A stretch of 64,000 bases of DNA, taken from assembly GCA_016124855.1 (NCBI GenBank), contig WGMX01000025.1, forward strand, positions 1 through 64,000, written 5' to 3'. This DNA comes from Anaerolineaceae bacterium. GTDB lineage: Bacteria > Chloroflexota > Anaerolineae > Aggregatilineales > Phototrophicaceae. Under the pieces are notes generated by a model that was given only the letters and a program-made list of their open reading frames with translations, was not told the origin of the DNA and did no database searches. This document shows positions 52,773 to 61,707 of the stretch, one piece after another. The position numbers and the translations under genes are program-made. Each line of letters starts with the position of its first letter. The first letter of the stretch is position 1.

Positions 52773-53822
52773 ATGTTGCCACGTCAGTTGATACGTTTAT
52801 TCATTGTTTTATTGTTAGCGCTGCCGGTTACAGCGGCTTTTGCCCAGCAGCCTTGCTCCGATATTCCGGAGTGTAAAGGGGCTTTGGGACTGCCCCAGTC
52901 GATGTTGGATGCGTATCCCAAACCGAATGTGAACACGCTGCCGATTGATAATTCGCTGATTTATGATCGTGCGTATCGCAAGATACATGGGCCGGTGAAT
53001 ATTACGGACTCTCCCGGTGGTAATGTAGTGGGTTCATTGGGCGCAGGTTTCACCTATATCACACTCAACAGCTTGAACGGTGATTGGGCACAAATTGCTA
53101 AAGATCAGTGGGTTCCCGCAAGCGCATTGACCGATGATGTTCTGGTATCGCGTTACAGCGGTATCAAGCTGCCGGATGAACCGCTGCCTTATCCAGTAGC
53201 GTGGACGATGAAGCATCTGCGTCCGGCTTCGGTTCCGGGTGGTGACGACGATCCGAATAATCCGTTTATGTACCGCTACACACTGGTTAATTTGTATACC
53301 TATGTTGAGGTGGATGGCAAGCGCTGGTATCAGGTCGGGCCAAACCAATGGATACACCAATTTAACGTGGCCAAAGTGACCCCGATTGCCAAGCCGGAAG
53401 GCATTGATACCCACAAATGGGTTGCGGTTGATCTTTACGAGCAAACATTGGTGGCTTACGAAGATGACAAGCCGGTTTTCTCGACGTTGATTTCATCCGG
53501 TTTGAGGGATTGGGGTACGAACGAAGGTTTGTTCCATGTTTACCTGCGTTATGAACGAACCACAATGAGCGGTGCTGAACAAGCCTCGGATTTCTACTCG
53601 CTGCAAGAAGTCCCATGGACCATGTACTTTGACCATGACATCGCGCTGCACGGCACTTATTGGCACGACGGTTTTGGTTACCGCCACAGTCACGGCTGCG
53701 TGAATATGTCGATTACGGACGCGCATTGGTTGTACGAATGGAGCGCCGACGAAACCGATTACAGCGTCCCGAACGATCCCGGCATGGCGGTATATGTGTA
53801 CAGCAGCGGTTCGTATGATTAG
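52773..53822 (+). CDS. Secreted L,D-transpeptidase (YkuD domain) with SH3-like repeats
   Basis: A 349-residue exported protein. A signal peptide (about 1-24, ending AAFAQQ) is followed by two SH3-like modules (about 60-120 and 130-200; KDQWVPASALT, GPNQWIHQFNVA). The YkuD domain covers about 212-345, with the catalytic H293-G and S306-H307-G308-C309. It would crosslink peptidoglycan or anchor proteins by acting on tetrapeptide stems through a cysteine acyl-enzyme. Presence of such an enzyme implies a peptidoglycan wall. The terminator at 53929 follows. Confidence 0.93.
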   Translation: MLPRQLIRLFIVLLLALPVTAAFAQQPCSDIPECKGALGLPQSMLDAYPKPNVNTLPIDNSLIYDRAYRKIHGPVNITDSPGGNVVGSLGAGFTYITLNSLNGDWAQIAKDQWVPASALTDDVLVSRYSGIKLPDEPLPYPVAWTMKHLRPASVPGGDDDPNNPFMYRYTLVNLYTYVEVDGKRWYQVGPNQWIHQFNVAKVTPIAKPEGIDTHKWVAVDLYEQTLVAYEDDKPVFSTLISSGLRDWGTNEGLFHVYLRYERTTMSGAEQASDFYSLQEVPWTMYFDHDIALHGTYWHDGFGYRHSHGCVNMSITDAHWLYEWSADETDYSVPNDPGMAVYVYSSGSYD

Positions 53823-53928
53823 TTAGGCTGGAGTACCCTTACCCCAACCCACGTTGAATACCTTCGCAGGCTCAGTCCTCCAACAGCCCGTAGTAACAAC
53901 GAGGGAGCAAATCGAAGTTGGATAATGT

Positions 53929-53954
53929 AGAGGTGGCAGAGTGTCACCTCTTTT
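53929..53954 (+). terminator. Rho-independent terminator after the L,D-transpeptidase
   Basis: AGAGGTG, a nine-base loop and CACCTCT form a 7-bp stem followed by TTT. Confidence 0.75.
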
Positions 53955-53966
53955 GATTCGAGGTGG

Positions 53967-55262
53967 TCAAGGGTGACCTACCAGAGAATGGATCAGGGGT
54001 TTAAGCTGTTCCATCAATTGATGATAGGAATAGTATTTACGACCCAGCTCATAATTCTCCGCTGTGATCTGCTTCACCTGTTCAGGGTCATGCAGCAGTT
54101 GACGAACTTTTTCCACTGTTTTGTCAGTCACATATTCATCAAAACTGACGACCTCAAATCCTTTTGGTTCGATGTCGGTTTTGAAGATTTCATAGGTACT
54201 CATGACAATCGGGCGTTGATAATATACGGTTTCAAGAAAGGCATTGCCGAAACCTTCGACCGTCGAGGGGTAAGTGACCATATCGGCTGCTTGATAGGCA
54301 TCGGCCAGCGAGTAGATTTTATTCCCGTGTTCGCCCACTCGACGTTGATAGTCAAAGTGCTGCTCCGCAAAAATCAGCCTGACTTTCATGGCTTGGGCAT
54401 AATTTTCGAGAAAATGTTTGTAGTCCATTCCCTCATCTCCGGCGGAGTGGGTTACGACCAGCGCTGCTTTTAGACCCAAGCGGCGGGTCAAGTCGATGGC
54501 CTGCTCGATGCGTTTGCGCGGCACAATCCGCGTAGGTTGGAGCAAGAAAATCTCGTCATCCGCAATCCCCAATACATTGCGAATCTCGTCAGCGGAGCCA
54601 TCGTTTTGAGGTGGATTTTCAAAATCCATGACGTTCGGGATCAGTGTAATGGAGGCAACGCCGGTTCTTAATGCAAGCTGCTGGCTGCCAAAAGAGTTGA
54701 TAACCACATGATGGACGCTGGAAAAAGTCGGCGGAAAAGCCGCTCGTAGATAATCAGCCGCCGCCCCAACCGCAAAGCGGCTGCGCTCCCAACTAAAATC
54801 ATGATGATGAGCGATGGTCGGAATAGCCGTTTCGGCAATGATTTCTGTGATAGCCAACCCAAGCGGGATATTCATGGGAATAGAGAGGGCATTTTCGGCA
54901 ATGAGAATATGAATGTCGAACTGTTTGATAAATTTATTGAGATGCTCTTTGAGATGATTCTTAAGCCGTTGTGCTTCGACAGACGTTTCATGGGTTCGAA
55001 TCCCATCACCAAACAAATCTCCATTCAGCGCTTGAATTTCGGGTGATTCAAAATGGGCTTCGGGAACGATGTAACGCCGGTCAGCAGGCCAATCGGACTC
55101 GCCTGCGAAACAAAAGCATTCGCAGTTCATGGTCGAAAGCAGGTTTGACCATTTGAGTGTTTCCAACGAAACACCATCTGTACCGGCAAACCGTGTGGAT
55201 ACGAAACCGATGTTGGTTGGTGCGTTTGCTGTTTTAGGTTTGTTTTTGTTGGAAGAAGTCAT
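53967..55262 (-). CDS. Family 4 glycosyltransferase (GT-B fold)
   Basis: A 431-residue retaining glycosyltransferase. The C-terminal nucleotide-sugar half has LLQPTRIVPRKRIEQAIDLT (about 255-274) and the E-x7-E region STVEGFGNAFLETVYYQRP. The N-terminal half has the acceptor-side NIGFVSTRFAGTDGVSLETL. The frame is open to 55322, but I chose the ATG at 55262, which has AAAGG upstream. There is no membrane helix, so it acts at the inner face on a lipid or glycan acceptor. Substrate not inferable. Confidence 0.88.
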   Translation of the reverse strand: MTSSNKNKPKTANAPTNIGFVSTRFAGTDGVSLETLKWSNLLSTMNCECFCFAGESDWPADRRYIVPEAHFESPEIQALNGDLFGDGIRTHETSVEAQRLKNHLKEHLNKFIKQFDIHILIAENALSIPMNIPLGLAITEIIAETAIPTIAHHHDFSWERSRFAVGAAADYLRAAFPPTFSSVHHVVINSFGSQQLALRTGVASITLIPNVMDFENPPQNDGSADEIRNVLGIADDEIFLLQPTRIVPRKRIEQAIDLTRRLGLKAALVVTHSAGDEGMDYKHFLENYAQAMKVRLIFAEQHFDYQRRVGEHGNKIYSLADAYQAADMVTYPSTVEGFGNAFLETVYYQRPIVMSTYEIFKTDIEPKGFEVVSFDEYVTDKTVEKVRQLLHDPEQVKQITAENYELGRKYYSYHQLMEQLKPLIHSLVGHP

Positions 55263-55373
55263 ATCAATCTGAAACCTTTTTGTTAGCTGATACCTAAATT
55301 TTGGGGAAGCACGAATTTTCAATCCGCCTTACAATCGTACATGTGGATTGTAAGACTCACATGAAAAGGGAAG

Positions 55374-56285
55374 ATGATGCCACAATTTTTACAAAACCCG
55401 CTGGTTGCGCCGATTATCGTAGTACTGGTGGTGTTGTTCATAATGGGCTTGCGAATCGTGCAGGAATATCAACGGGCGGTCGTGTTCCGGTTGGGACGTT
55501 ACAGCCGTACAGGGGGGCCGGGTGTGTTCTGGGTGATTCCATTTTTGGAATACACACGAACGGTTGATATTCGTACCATTACCGAGGCGATTGAACCGCA
55601 AGAAACCATTACCCGCGACAGTGTGACGATTAAAGTCAACGCTGTCGTCTGGTATAAAGTAACCAGTCCTTCAAAAGCGACGATTGCCGTGCGTGAGTTC
55701 TCACGAGCGGTGAACCAAGCTTCATTAACAGCGCTGCGGAATGTGATTGGTCAACATGATTTGGACGAAATCTTGCGGGAACGGGACAAGATCAATCTAC
55801 AACTAAAAAAGATCGTTGACTCGACCACCGAGCCGTGGGGCGTGGAAATCGAAGCCATTGAAATGAAGGATGTTGAAATCCCTAGTTCGATGCAGCGGGC
55901 GATGGCGCAGGAAGCAGAAGCCTCCCGTGAAAAACGTGCCCGTCTGATTAAGGCACAGGCCGAACTGGAAGCCTCGGTGAAGTTGGCGGAAGCCTCGCAG
56001 TTGATTATTCAAAATCCGGCAGCGCTGGAACTGCGCCGTATGCAGATGATTTCGGAAGTGGGCGCTGAACATAACAGCACGACGGTCATTCTGCTGCCTT
56101 CAGACTTCGTGAATATGGCAGGCAGCTTGAACCAGATGATCGCGAATAATCTAACCAATCAACGCCGGCAGGCTCAGGAAGACCTTGAGCACCGGCAGCG
56201 GCAGCAAGGGCATGTGCCACAGCCACCACAACCACCTGCGCCGCAACCAACGGCAACGACACAGCCGATTCCCCCACGACAGTAA
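55374..56285 (+). CDS. Slipin (SPFH/band-7 family) membrane protein
   Basis: A 303-residue stomatin-like protein. The N-terminal membrane helix (about 10-26) is followed by the SPFH domain: EYQRAVVFRLGRYSRTGGPG, SVTIKVNAVVWYKVTSPSKA and LDEILRERDKINLQLKKIVD. A helical region rich in Ala and Glu follows (QRAMAQEAEASREKRARLIK), then a Pro/Gln-rich tail. Slipins form large ring-like membrane scaffolds and are usually next to a membrane-bound NfeD protease-type protein; no nfeD is seen here. The frame starts with two Met codons, so 55377 is also possible. Confidence 0.93.
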   Translation: MMPQFLQNPLVAPIIVVLVVLFIMGLRIVQEYQRAVVFRLGRYSRTGGPGVFWVIPFLEYTRTVDIRTITEAIEPQETITRDSVTIKVNAVVWYKVTSPSKATIAVREFSRAVNQASLTALRNVIGQHDLDEILRERDKINLQLKKIVDSTTEPWGVEIEAIEMKDVEIPSSMQRAMAQEAEASREKRARLIKAQAELEASVKLAEASQLIIQNPAALELRRMQMISEVGAEHNSTTVILLPSDFVNMAGSLNQMIANNLTNQRRQAQEDLEHRQRQQGHVPQPPQPPAPQPTATTQPIPPRQ

Positions 56286-56294
56286 TCAAATTTA

Positions 56295-56317
56295 GGGGTT
56301 TGCCAGCGGCAAGCCCC
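56295..56317. terminator. GGGGTTTGCC hairpin between convergent genes
   Basis: GGGGTTTGCC-AGC-GGCAAGCCCC (one G-T type mismatch) lies after the slipin gene, and its last base enters the stop codon of the DUF309 gene. It is one of the family of 25-base hairpins and could end transcription from both sides. Confidence 0.65.
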
Positions 56318-57084
56318 TACGCTTTCTCGATCAAGCGAACGGGCTTGAGCAGGCTTCGGTCAAAGTTGGCGATGTCGGCAGGATTCATGCGTTCGAGTTC
56401 GGCACGGACGCGCGATGAATCCTCGCGCAGTTGTTTGATGTCGATGCCCTGACAGACATCCGGCAGGAGTGCGAACCACTGAACGCTCCGCAAAAGCATC
56501 TTTAATGCCCCACGATGATTTCCCCGCGTAATTTGAAAATAAGCAATGCCTACCTGTAAAACCGCGCGATACAAGTCACGAACTGGCCCTTCGGTGTGCA
56601 TCCACTGTTCCTCGAACATATCATGCTGGTGATAGTATTCACCCATGTTGAACTGCTCCACCGCTTGAAGGGCGAGATCGGGTAAGGCTTCCTGACATTC
56701 ACAGTCAAGCTGTTCGGCGATTTTGGGGTCGAGTGAACGGGCGTAATCGGTGATGATTTTAGGGACTTGCTGCAAAAGTTCGTCGGGGGTCAAGGTTAAG
56801 TCTGCGCCATTGACGAGAGCCTTTTCGCGGGCATCAGCCGAGGTTGCGATGAGAAAAATCGGAATGCGGCGGGTCGCGGGACTGCTTTTGGGGGTGGCCG
56901 TCCAGAACTGCCAACCGTCTTGATCTCCATCGACCAGAATGAGGGCGGCATGTTCGTCGGCTAAATGAGCGACGTAGCCGGTTTGGTCGGTATACGTAAG
57001 GATGCGATAAGAAGCTCCTAGCTGCTGGCGAAGGGCGGCTTCCCAGCCCGACGTTCCAGTGAGGACTAAAACTGGAGGTGCCAT
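56317..57084 (-). CDS. Degenerate receiver domain fused to DUF309
   Basis: A 255-residue protein. Residues 1-115 have a CheY-like layout (PPVLVLTGTSGWEAALRQQL, then LILVDGDQDGW with one plausible phosphoacceptor, IPIFLIATSADAREKALVNG). They lack the acidic pair and the conserved lysine, so this is a pseudo-receiver. Residues about 140-235 are DUF309: FNMGEYYHQHDMFEEQWMH, then AVLQVGIAYFQITRGNHRGA. DUF309 proteins are helical and of unknown function, common in Cyanobacteria and Chloroflexota. The gene is transcribed towards the slipin gene. Confidence 0.85.
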   Translation of the reverse strand: MAPPVLVLTGTSGWEAALRQQLGASYRILTYTDQTGYVAHLADEHAALILVDGDQDGWQFWTATPKSSPATRRIPIFLIATSADAREKALVNGADLTLTPDELLQQVPKIITDYARSLDPKIAEQLDCECQEALPDLALQAVEQFNMGEYYHQHDMFEEQWMHTEGPVRDLYRAVLQVGIAYFQITRGNHRGALKMLLRSVQWFALLPDVCQGIDIKQLREDSSRVRAELERMNPADIANFDRSLLKPVRLIEKA

Positions 57085-57151
57085 AACTGCCTCATGACTC
57101 TTTGTTGGTTATTGTAAGCGCAGGAGTAAATCGAGGCAATCTGCGGCTTAG

Positions 57152-57180
57152 AAGAAAAAGGACGCATTGTGTGCGCCCTT
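57152..57180 (-). terminator. Terminator after the malic enzyme gene
   Basis: On the minus strand AAGGGCGCA, a short loop and TGCGTCCTT pair with one mismatch and are followed by TTTCTTC. It lies about 42 bases after the malic enzyme stop. Confidence 0.7.
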
Positions 57181-57221
57181 AAGTGGTGCCGCAGGCAAGC
57201 CATGGCTCGCCGGAGAAATGC

Positions 57222-58862
57222 CTATTGAGGATCGTACATTTGTGATTGAATATAAGTCGTCAAGCTTTGAGGCTTCGGATTTTCGGCTAAGCCTTCGTCA
57301 TAGGCGATGTTGGCGACCGCTTCAGCGATGTTGGCTGATACCGCGCGAATAGTGGCTAATGGGGGATAGATTTGTCCACTTTTCAGATCGTCTTCGCTGA
57401 CCTGTTCGACCAGCGCGCGGGCTGCGGCAGTAAACATGCTGTCGGTGATATGCCGCGCCCCACTGATGACGATACCTAAGCCGACACCGGGGAAAATATA
57501 GGAGTTATTGGCCTGACCGGGATTATAGGTTACTTCGTCTAAGGTCACCGGCGGGAAGGGACTGCCACTGGCGAAAATCGCCCGACCATCGCTCCACCGG
57601 TAGGCTTCTTCGGCTGTACATTCGGACTTTGAAGTCGGGTTAGAGAGCGCAAAAATAACCGGTCGCTGGTTGAAACGTGCCATGGCTTCGACAATCGGTT
57701 GGGTAAAGGTGTTGGGCATCCCTGATGCGCCGATCAACATGGTCGGGCGGAGTGCCTCAACTGCCGAGAGAAGATCCGCAACAAACTCATGTTTGTGAGC
57801 AAAGGCACGTTTGTGTTCGGCTAAATCGCTGCGTCCGGCGACGACCAATCCCTTTGAATCGACAAACCAACAGCGCTGGCGGGCCTGTTCCAAGGACAAG
57901 CCTTCACTGACCATCGCCGAGGCGATCAAGTTACCGATGCCGATGCCGGCTTCGCCTGCGCCTAAGAATAATATTGTTTGTTCGCTCAAGCGCTGCCCGG
58001 TGATGCGTAAGGCCGAGAGCGCGCCCGCGAGAGTCACACCCGCCGTACCCTGTATATCGTCGTTAAAGACACGATATTGATGACGATATTTCTCTAGCAA
58101 GCGGAAGGCATTTTGATTTCCAAAATCCTCAAATTGGATAACCGCCTTCGGAAAACGCCGCTGGGCGACGGTGATGAACTCGTCTATGATGGCGTCATAT
58201 TTTTCCCCGCGCGTGCGATGTTTCGAGAGACCGATATATTTGGGGTCTTCGAGCAAATGGGAATTCTCGGTGCCGACATCAATCGTGATCGGCAAACATT
58301 GGCGCGGATTAATGCCCGCGCATGACGTATAAAGCGCCAGTTTGCCGATGGGAATACCCATGCCATTCGCGCCGAGATCACCGAGACCCAAGATGCGTTC
58401 ACCATCCGTCACGACGATGACGCGTACATCATCTTCGGGCCAATTGGCGAGTACTTGGTCGAATTCTCCACAGTCATCTTCAGAGATAAACAGTCCACGC
58501 CCGCTGACGTAAACTTCACTATATTCTTGACAGGCCAGCCCGACCGTCGGGGTATAGACGATGGGCATCATTTCAGGCAGGTTTCGCATCAGGGTGTAAT
58601 AAAACAGCGTATGATTGCGCGACTGCAAATCCATTAAGTAGACATATTTCTCGAGATTCGTATTCTTATGATGAAAGTTAGCGAGAACATTCTTGGCTTG
58701 TTCTTCGATGGTTCTTACTCGTGGAGGGAGCAGTCCCCGCAACTTATAATCGCGCCGCTCCTGCGCCGTAAAAGCCATTGACCGATTGAGAGAAGGTTTG
58801 CGAAGTAAGTCCAGACCGTCTACATGTAATTTATCTTGAATAGGATCTTTATCGATAATCAT
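57222..58862 (-). CDS. NAD(P)-dependent malic enzyme, long form
   Basis: A 546-residue enzyme that oxidatively decarboxylates malate to pyruvate. Conserved blocks are YTPTVGLACQEYSEVYVSGR (about 101-120), VIQFEDFGNQNAFRLLEKYR (metal site, about 240-260), FNDDIQGTAGVTLAGAL, and the dinucleotide-binding LFLGAGEAGIGIGNL. This is the long, eukaryote/E. coli MaeA-like type. I do not assign a symbol because NAD versus NADP use cannot be told. It is divergent from the class I aldolase gene, so the two together feed central carbon metabolism. Confidence 0.95.
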   Translation of the reverse strand: MIIDKDPIQDKLHVDGLDLLRKPSLNRSMAFTAQERRDYKLRGLLPPRVRTIEEQAKNVLANFHHKNTNLEKYVYLMDLQSRNHTLFYYTLMRNLPEMMPIVYTPTVGLACQEYSEVYVSGRGLFISEDDCGEFDQVLANWPEDDVRVIVVTDGERILGLGDLGANGMGIPIGKLALYTSCAGINPRQCLPITIDVGTENSHLLEDPKYIGLSKHRTRGEKYDAIIDEFITVAQRRFPKAVIQFEDFGNQNAFRLLEKYRHQYRVFNDDIQGTAGVTLAGALSALRITGQRLSEQTILFLGAGEAGIGIGNLIASAMVSEGLSLEQARQRCWFVDSKGLVVAGRSDLAEHKRAFAHKHEFVADLLSAVEALRPTMLIGASGMPNTFTQPIVEAMARFNQRPVIFALSNPTSKSECTAEEAYRWSDGRAIFASGSPFPPVTLDEVTYNPGQANNSYIFPGVGLGIVISGARHITDSMFTAAARALVEQVSEDDLKSGQIYPPLATIRAVSANIAEAVANIAYDEGLAENPKPQSLTTYIQSQMYDPQ

Positions 58863-59003
58863 TTTAACCTCTTATCCGACTGCCATTACCTGAGCATAAT
58901 TTCCATGCTCATGACTCTAAATCTGTTGAACGACCACGATGAGTATGGTATGTCACCTATGCTGCGTGATTAATTTCACATGACCAGAGATACTCGCTTC
59001 TAT

Positions 59004-59015
59004 ACTATGCATAGT
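59004..59015. promoter_or_regulatory. Palindrome in the malic enzyme/aldolase spacer
   Basis: ACTATGCATAGT is a perfect 12-base palindrome in the 207-base divergent spacer, overlapping a TATACT box. It is a candidate operator, on symmetry and position only. Confidence 0.3.
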
Positions 59016-59069
59016 GGTATCATTAAGGGACACTTCCCAAATAATTGAACAGATAGAAAGGACAATCTA

Positions 59070-60173
59070 ATGACGATTGCCACTGCCCCAGACCAAGAAC
59101 TGACTATCGATCGGATTAGTGAACTGCTGGGTGATGATGCAGATGCGCTGCTAAATCATAAATCGGAGACCATCAGTAAAGATGTGCTGCACCTCCCCGG
59201 CCCGGATTTTGTTGACCGTGTGTGGACGAGCAGTGATCGGCATCCACAAGTTTTGCGAAGCATCCAACAGATGTTGGGGCATGGACGGCTGGCGAATACA
59301 GGCTACTTGAGTATTCTGCCGGTTGACCAAGGTATTGAACACTCGGCGGGCGCATCGTTCGCTAAAAATCCGGCCTACTTTGACCCCGAAAACATCGTCA
59401 AACTGGCGATTGAGGGCGGTTGTAATGCGGTGGCCTCGACCTTCGGTGTGCTGGGAATCGTGGCGCGGAAGTTTGCTCACCGGATTCCGTTTATGGTGAA
59501 GATCAACCATAACGAACTGCTGACTTACCCGAACAAGTTTGACCAAGTGATGTTCGGTACGATCAAAGAAGCGTGGAACATGGGCGCGGTAGCCGTTGGT
59601 GCGACGGTATACTTCGGTTCGGATGAAAGCACACGCCAATTGGTGAGTGTGGCGGAAGCCTTCGCGCTGGCGCATGAACTGGGTTTGGCGACGGTTTTGT
59701 GGTGCTATACCCGTAACCCCGGCTTCAAGGTGAATGGTGTCAACCATGAAACCTCGGCTGACTTGACGGGACAAGCCAATCACCTCGGTGTGACTATTCA
59801 GGCCGATATCGTGAAGCAGAAGCTCCCGACCCAGAACGGTGGTTTCAAGGCGTTGAACTCTGGTGGATCATCCTACGGGAAGCTGGATGAACGGATTTAC
59901 AGCAAGCTGACCAGCGATAACCCGATTGACCTGACCCGTTACCAAGTGGCGAACGGCTACATGGGACGTGCCGGTTTGATCAACTCCGGCGGCGCAAGCA
60001 CCGGTGAGGGTGATCTTGAAGAAGCGGTGAAAACGGCAGTCATCAACAAACGCGCGGGCGGCATGGGTTTGATCAGCGGACGTAAGGCGTTCCAACGGCC
60101 TATGGAAGAAGGCGCGGCGCTGCTGCGAGCAATCCAAGATGTATATCTGTGCGAAGATGTGACGGTGGCGTAA
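59070..60173 (+). CDS. fbaB: Class I fructose-bisphosphate aldolase, archaeal/FbaB type
   Basis: A 367-residue Schiff-base aldolase that splits fructose 1,6-bisphosphate into two triose phosphates. The DhnA/FbaB-type signature is [17 protein letters not shown] (about 76-92), [36 protein letters not shown] and [15 protein letters not shown]. The phosphate-binding end has GLINSGGAS and [21 protein letters not shown] is nine bases ahead of the ATG. A terminator lies at 60257. Confidence 0.93.
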   Translation: MTIATAPDQELTIDRISELLGDDADALLNHKSETISKDVLHLPGPDFVDRVWTSSDRHPQVLRSIQQMLGHGRLANTGYLSILPVDQGIEHSAGASFAKNPAYFDPENIVKLAIEGGCNAVASTFGVLGIVARKFAHRIPFMVKINHNELLTYPNKFDQVMFGTIKEAWNMGAVAVGATVYFGSDESTRQLVSVAEAFALAHELGLATVLWCYTRNPGFKVNGVNHETSADLTGQANHLGVTIQADIVKQKLPTQNGGFKALNSGGSSYGKLDERIYSKLTSDNPIDLTRYQVANGYMGRAGLINSGGASTGEGDLEEAVKTAVINKRAGGMGLISGRKAFQRPMEEGAALLRAIQDVYLCEDVTVA

Positions 60174-60204
60174 GAAGTACGTTACCCCCTCACCCTAACA
60201 CAGA

Positions 60205-60237
60205 TTGAACCGCAGAGACGCGGAGAACACAGAGACC
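60205..60237 (+). repeat. Dispersed CCGCAGAGACGCGGAGAACA repeat
   Basis: TTGAACCGCAGAGACGCGG then AGAACACAGAGA is a copy of the repeat also found in the nuoB-nuoC spacer and at the start of the acidic TPR gene. Confidence 0.8.
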
Positions 60238-60256
60238 GGAAGCGTTTAAAAATCAG

Positions 60257-60284
60257 AAACGTCGTTCGAAAGTGCGACGTTTTT
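60257..60284 (+). terminator. Terminator after the aldolase gene, part of a repeat
   Basis: AAACGTCG, a ten-base loop and CGACGTTT form an 8-bp stem followed by TT. The surrounding bases 60252-60289 reappear in reverse orientation at 40042-40077. Confidence 0.75.
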
Positions 60285-60391
60285 GATTCAACATAAACCT
60301 TCACCCCTAGCCCGGCTTAGCGTGGACCGCACCTTGTGACGGCAGTCAGAAAAGGCTTGCTGGATGAGGGGCTAAAACAGCGTAACAATTT

Positions 60392-61597
60392 TTAGTTGGC
60401 TTCGGGCAGCCAGCTCACATGGTAACGCGGCAGTAGGTCGAGCTGCGGCTGAACACCCCGTTCTTCCGCAGACAGCACAGCAAAGTGCCCGTGCAGCCCC
60501 AGCGCAGCGCATCCCATTTCCCAATCGGCACACCAGATGCCCAGCGCCACCGCCGCATAATAGCGCGAGGCGGTCACTGTGTAAAAATCAAACTGCGGCA
60601 GTTCTGAATCGCCCATGACCCCCACGCAGCGGGTCGTTTGCCCGTTGTAGGACGACGGCGACCACTGGCAGACTTCATACGTGCGCCCAAAACGGCTAAA
60701 CGGCGGCGCTGTCACGTCCAAAGGTGTCTGTAAGGCGGCATCGGCAAAGAAAAGCGCGGACAAAGGCAGACGCCGGTAAAGTTGCCGGTTAAAAATCCGC
60801 AGGAAGACCGGGATATAGCACGATTTGTAGCCTACCGCGCACACACAAATGATATGATCCTGCTGCGGGTTGAAGCGATTTCCCAGATGCTGCACAATGC
60901 TCGACTGATCGGCGCCGGGTCCAATCCAGCAGGTTGCCAGCCCCATGCGAGTGGCAGCAATGACGATCTTCTGCAAGCTGCGCCCGACGTCAATTACCGC
61001 CAGCCGATCATACTGGCGCGGAGCAATGGCGACGAGAAATTCAGTTGCATTCACGGTGGGCCAGACAGTAAGCGGCGCTGCAACATACTCGAAACGAACG
61101 GCAGATGTGCCAATGCGGGGTGCTTCGCTGTACATGCGCACAACATCCGTCAGTTCGGCTAGGTCGGCGGGCGTCATGCGGCGTGGCTGGAACGACCGAC
61201 AGGAACGTCTTGATCGCATCACGTCAAACAGGTTCATGGTATCCTTGCGCTGAGGCAGGCGTTCCGCCGGATGCAGCCGGAATTTGACGGTAATCAGGTC
61301 GAACACGAACATGACCATCAGCCCAGCCGCTACCCCACCCAACAACGCCGCCACAGACCAACTGCCCTGCGATCCTGCCAGTATCGCAACAACGAAAAAT
61401 GGCAGTGCAGCCACCACAGGCAGCATATACTGCAACCAGCCTGTAAATTGCAGGCGTAATTTGATGCGCCAGACGGCTGCAAAAAGCTTGCTCAGGAATT
61501 CACTGCCTGCACTGGCAATGACGGCCTGTTCTTCGCCGGTGAAATACTGCGGTGCAGGTGTGATTCTATGGTTTACGGAGACATTATTCTTGCCCAT
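60392..61597 (-). CDS. Membrane-anchored nitroreductase-family protein
   Basis: A 401-residue protein. Two hydrophobic helices at about 53-75 and 80-103 (GWLQYMLPVVAALPFFVVAI, then LLGGVAAGLMVMFVFDLI) precede a nitroreductase-fold domain of about 280 residues. The domain has MNLFDVMRSRRSCRSFQPRR (about 121-140), the FMN-site arginines, and ATRMGLATCWIGPG. A tandem pseudo-repeat appears to follow (RYYAAVALGIWCADWEMGCA). Soluble nitroreductases are about 200 residues, so both the anchor and the doubled domain are unusual. Divergent from a TetR gene. Confidence 0.8.
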   Translation of the reverse strand: MGKNNVSVNHRITPAPQYFTGEEQAVIASAGSEFLSKLFAAVWRIKLRLQFTGWLQYMLPVVAALPFFVVAILAGSQGSWSVAALLGGVAAGLMVMFVFDLITVKFRLHPAERLPQRKDTMNLFDVMRSRRSCRSFQPRRMTPADLAELTDVVRMYSEAPRIGTSAVRFEYVAAPLTVWPTVNATEFLVAIAPRQYDRLAVIDVGRSLQKIVIAATRMGLATCWIGPGADQSSIVQHLGNRFNPQQDHIICVCAVGYKSCYIPVFLRIFNRQLYRRLPLSALFFADAALQTPLDVTAPPFSRFGRTYEVCQWSPSSYNGQTTRCVGVMGDSELPQFDFYTVTASRYYAAVALGIWCADWEMGCAALGLHGHFAVLSAEERGVQPQLDLLPRYHVSWLPEAN

Positions 61598-61617
61598 GAG
61601 GCACGTGCCTTGTATTT

Positions 61618-61639
61618 ATTGCGACCATTCACTCGCAAT
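61618..61639. promoter_or_regulatory. Inverted repeat between the nitroreductase and tetR genes
   Basis: ATTGCGA, eight bases, TCGCAAT is a perfect 7-8-7 dyad 20 bases upstream of the nitroreductase start. CACTCGC recurs at 61670-61676. A TetR operator is the natural reading. Confidence 0.55.
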
Positions 61640-61658
61640 CAGCATACGCCTATTTTTA

Positions 61659-61688
61659 TTGCAAGTCAACACTCGCTTATGTTATACT
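61659..61688 (+). promoter_or_regulatory. Promoter of the second tetR gene
   Basis: TTGCAA (61659-61664) and TATACT (61683-61688), 18 bases apart, lie 20 bases ahead of the ATG. Confidence 0.6.
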
Positions 61689-61707
61689 TACGCCAAAAGG
61701 ACTGCCT

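Noticed and set aside
54985..55020. tRNA T-arm-like string GGGTTCGAATCCCAT
   Set aside because: It lies inside the GT4 glycosyltransferase gene, encodes GDGIRTHET in frame, and no D-arm, anticodon arm or acceptor stem can be built around it.
59151..59783. 210-codon minus-strand frame
   Set aside because: Shadow of the class I aldolase gene, whose sense frame has unmistakable family motifs.
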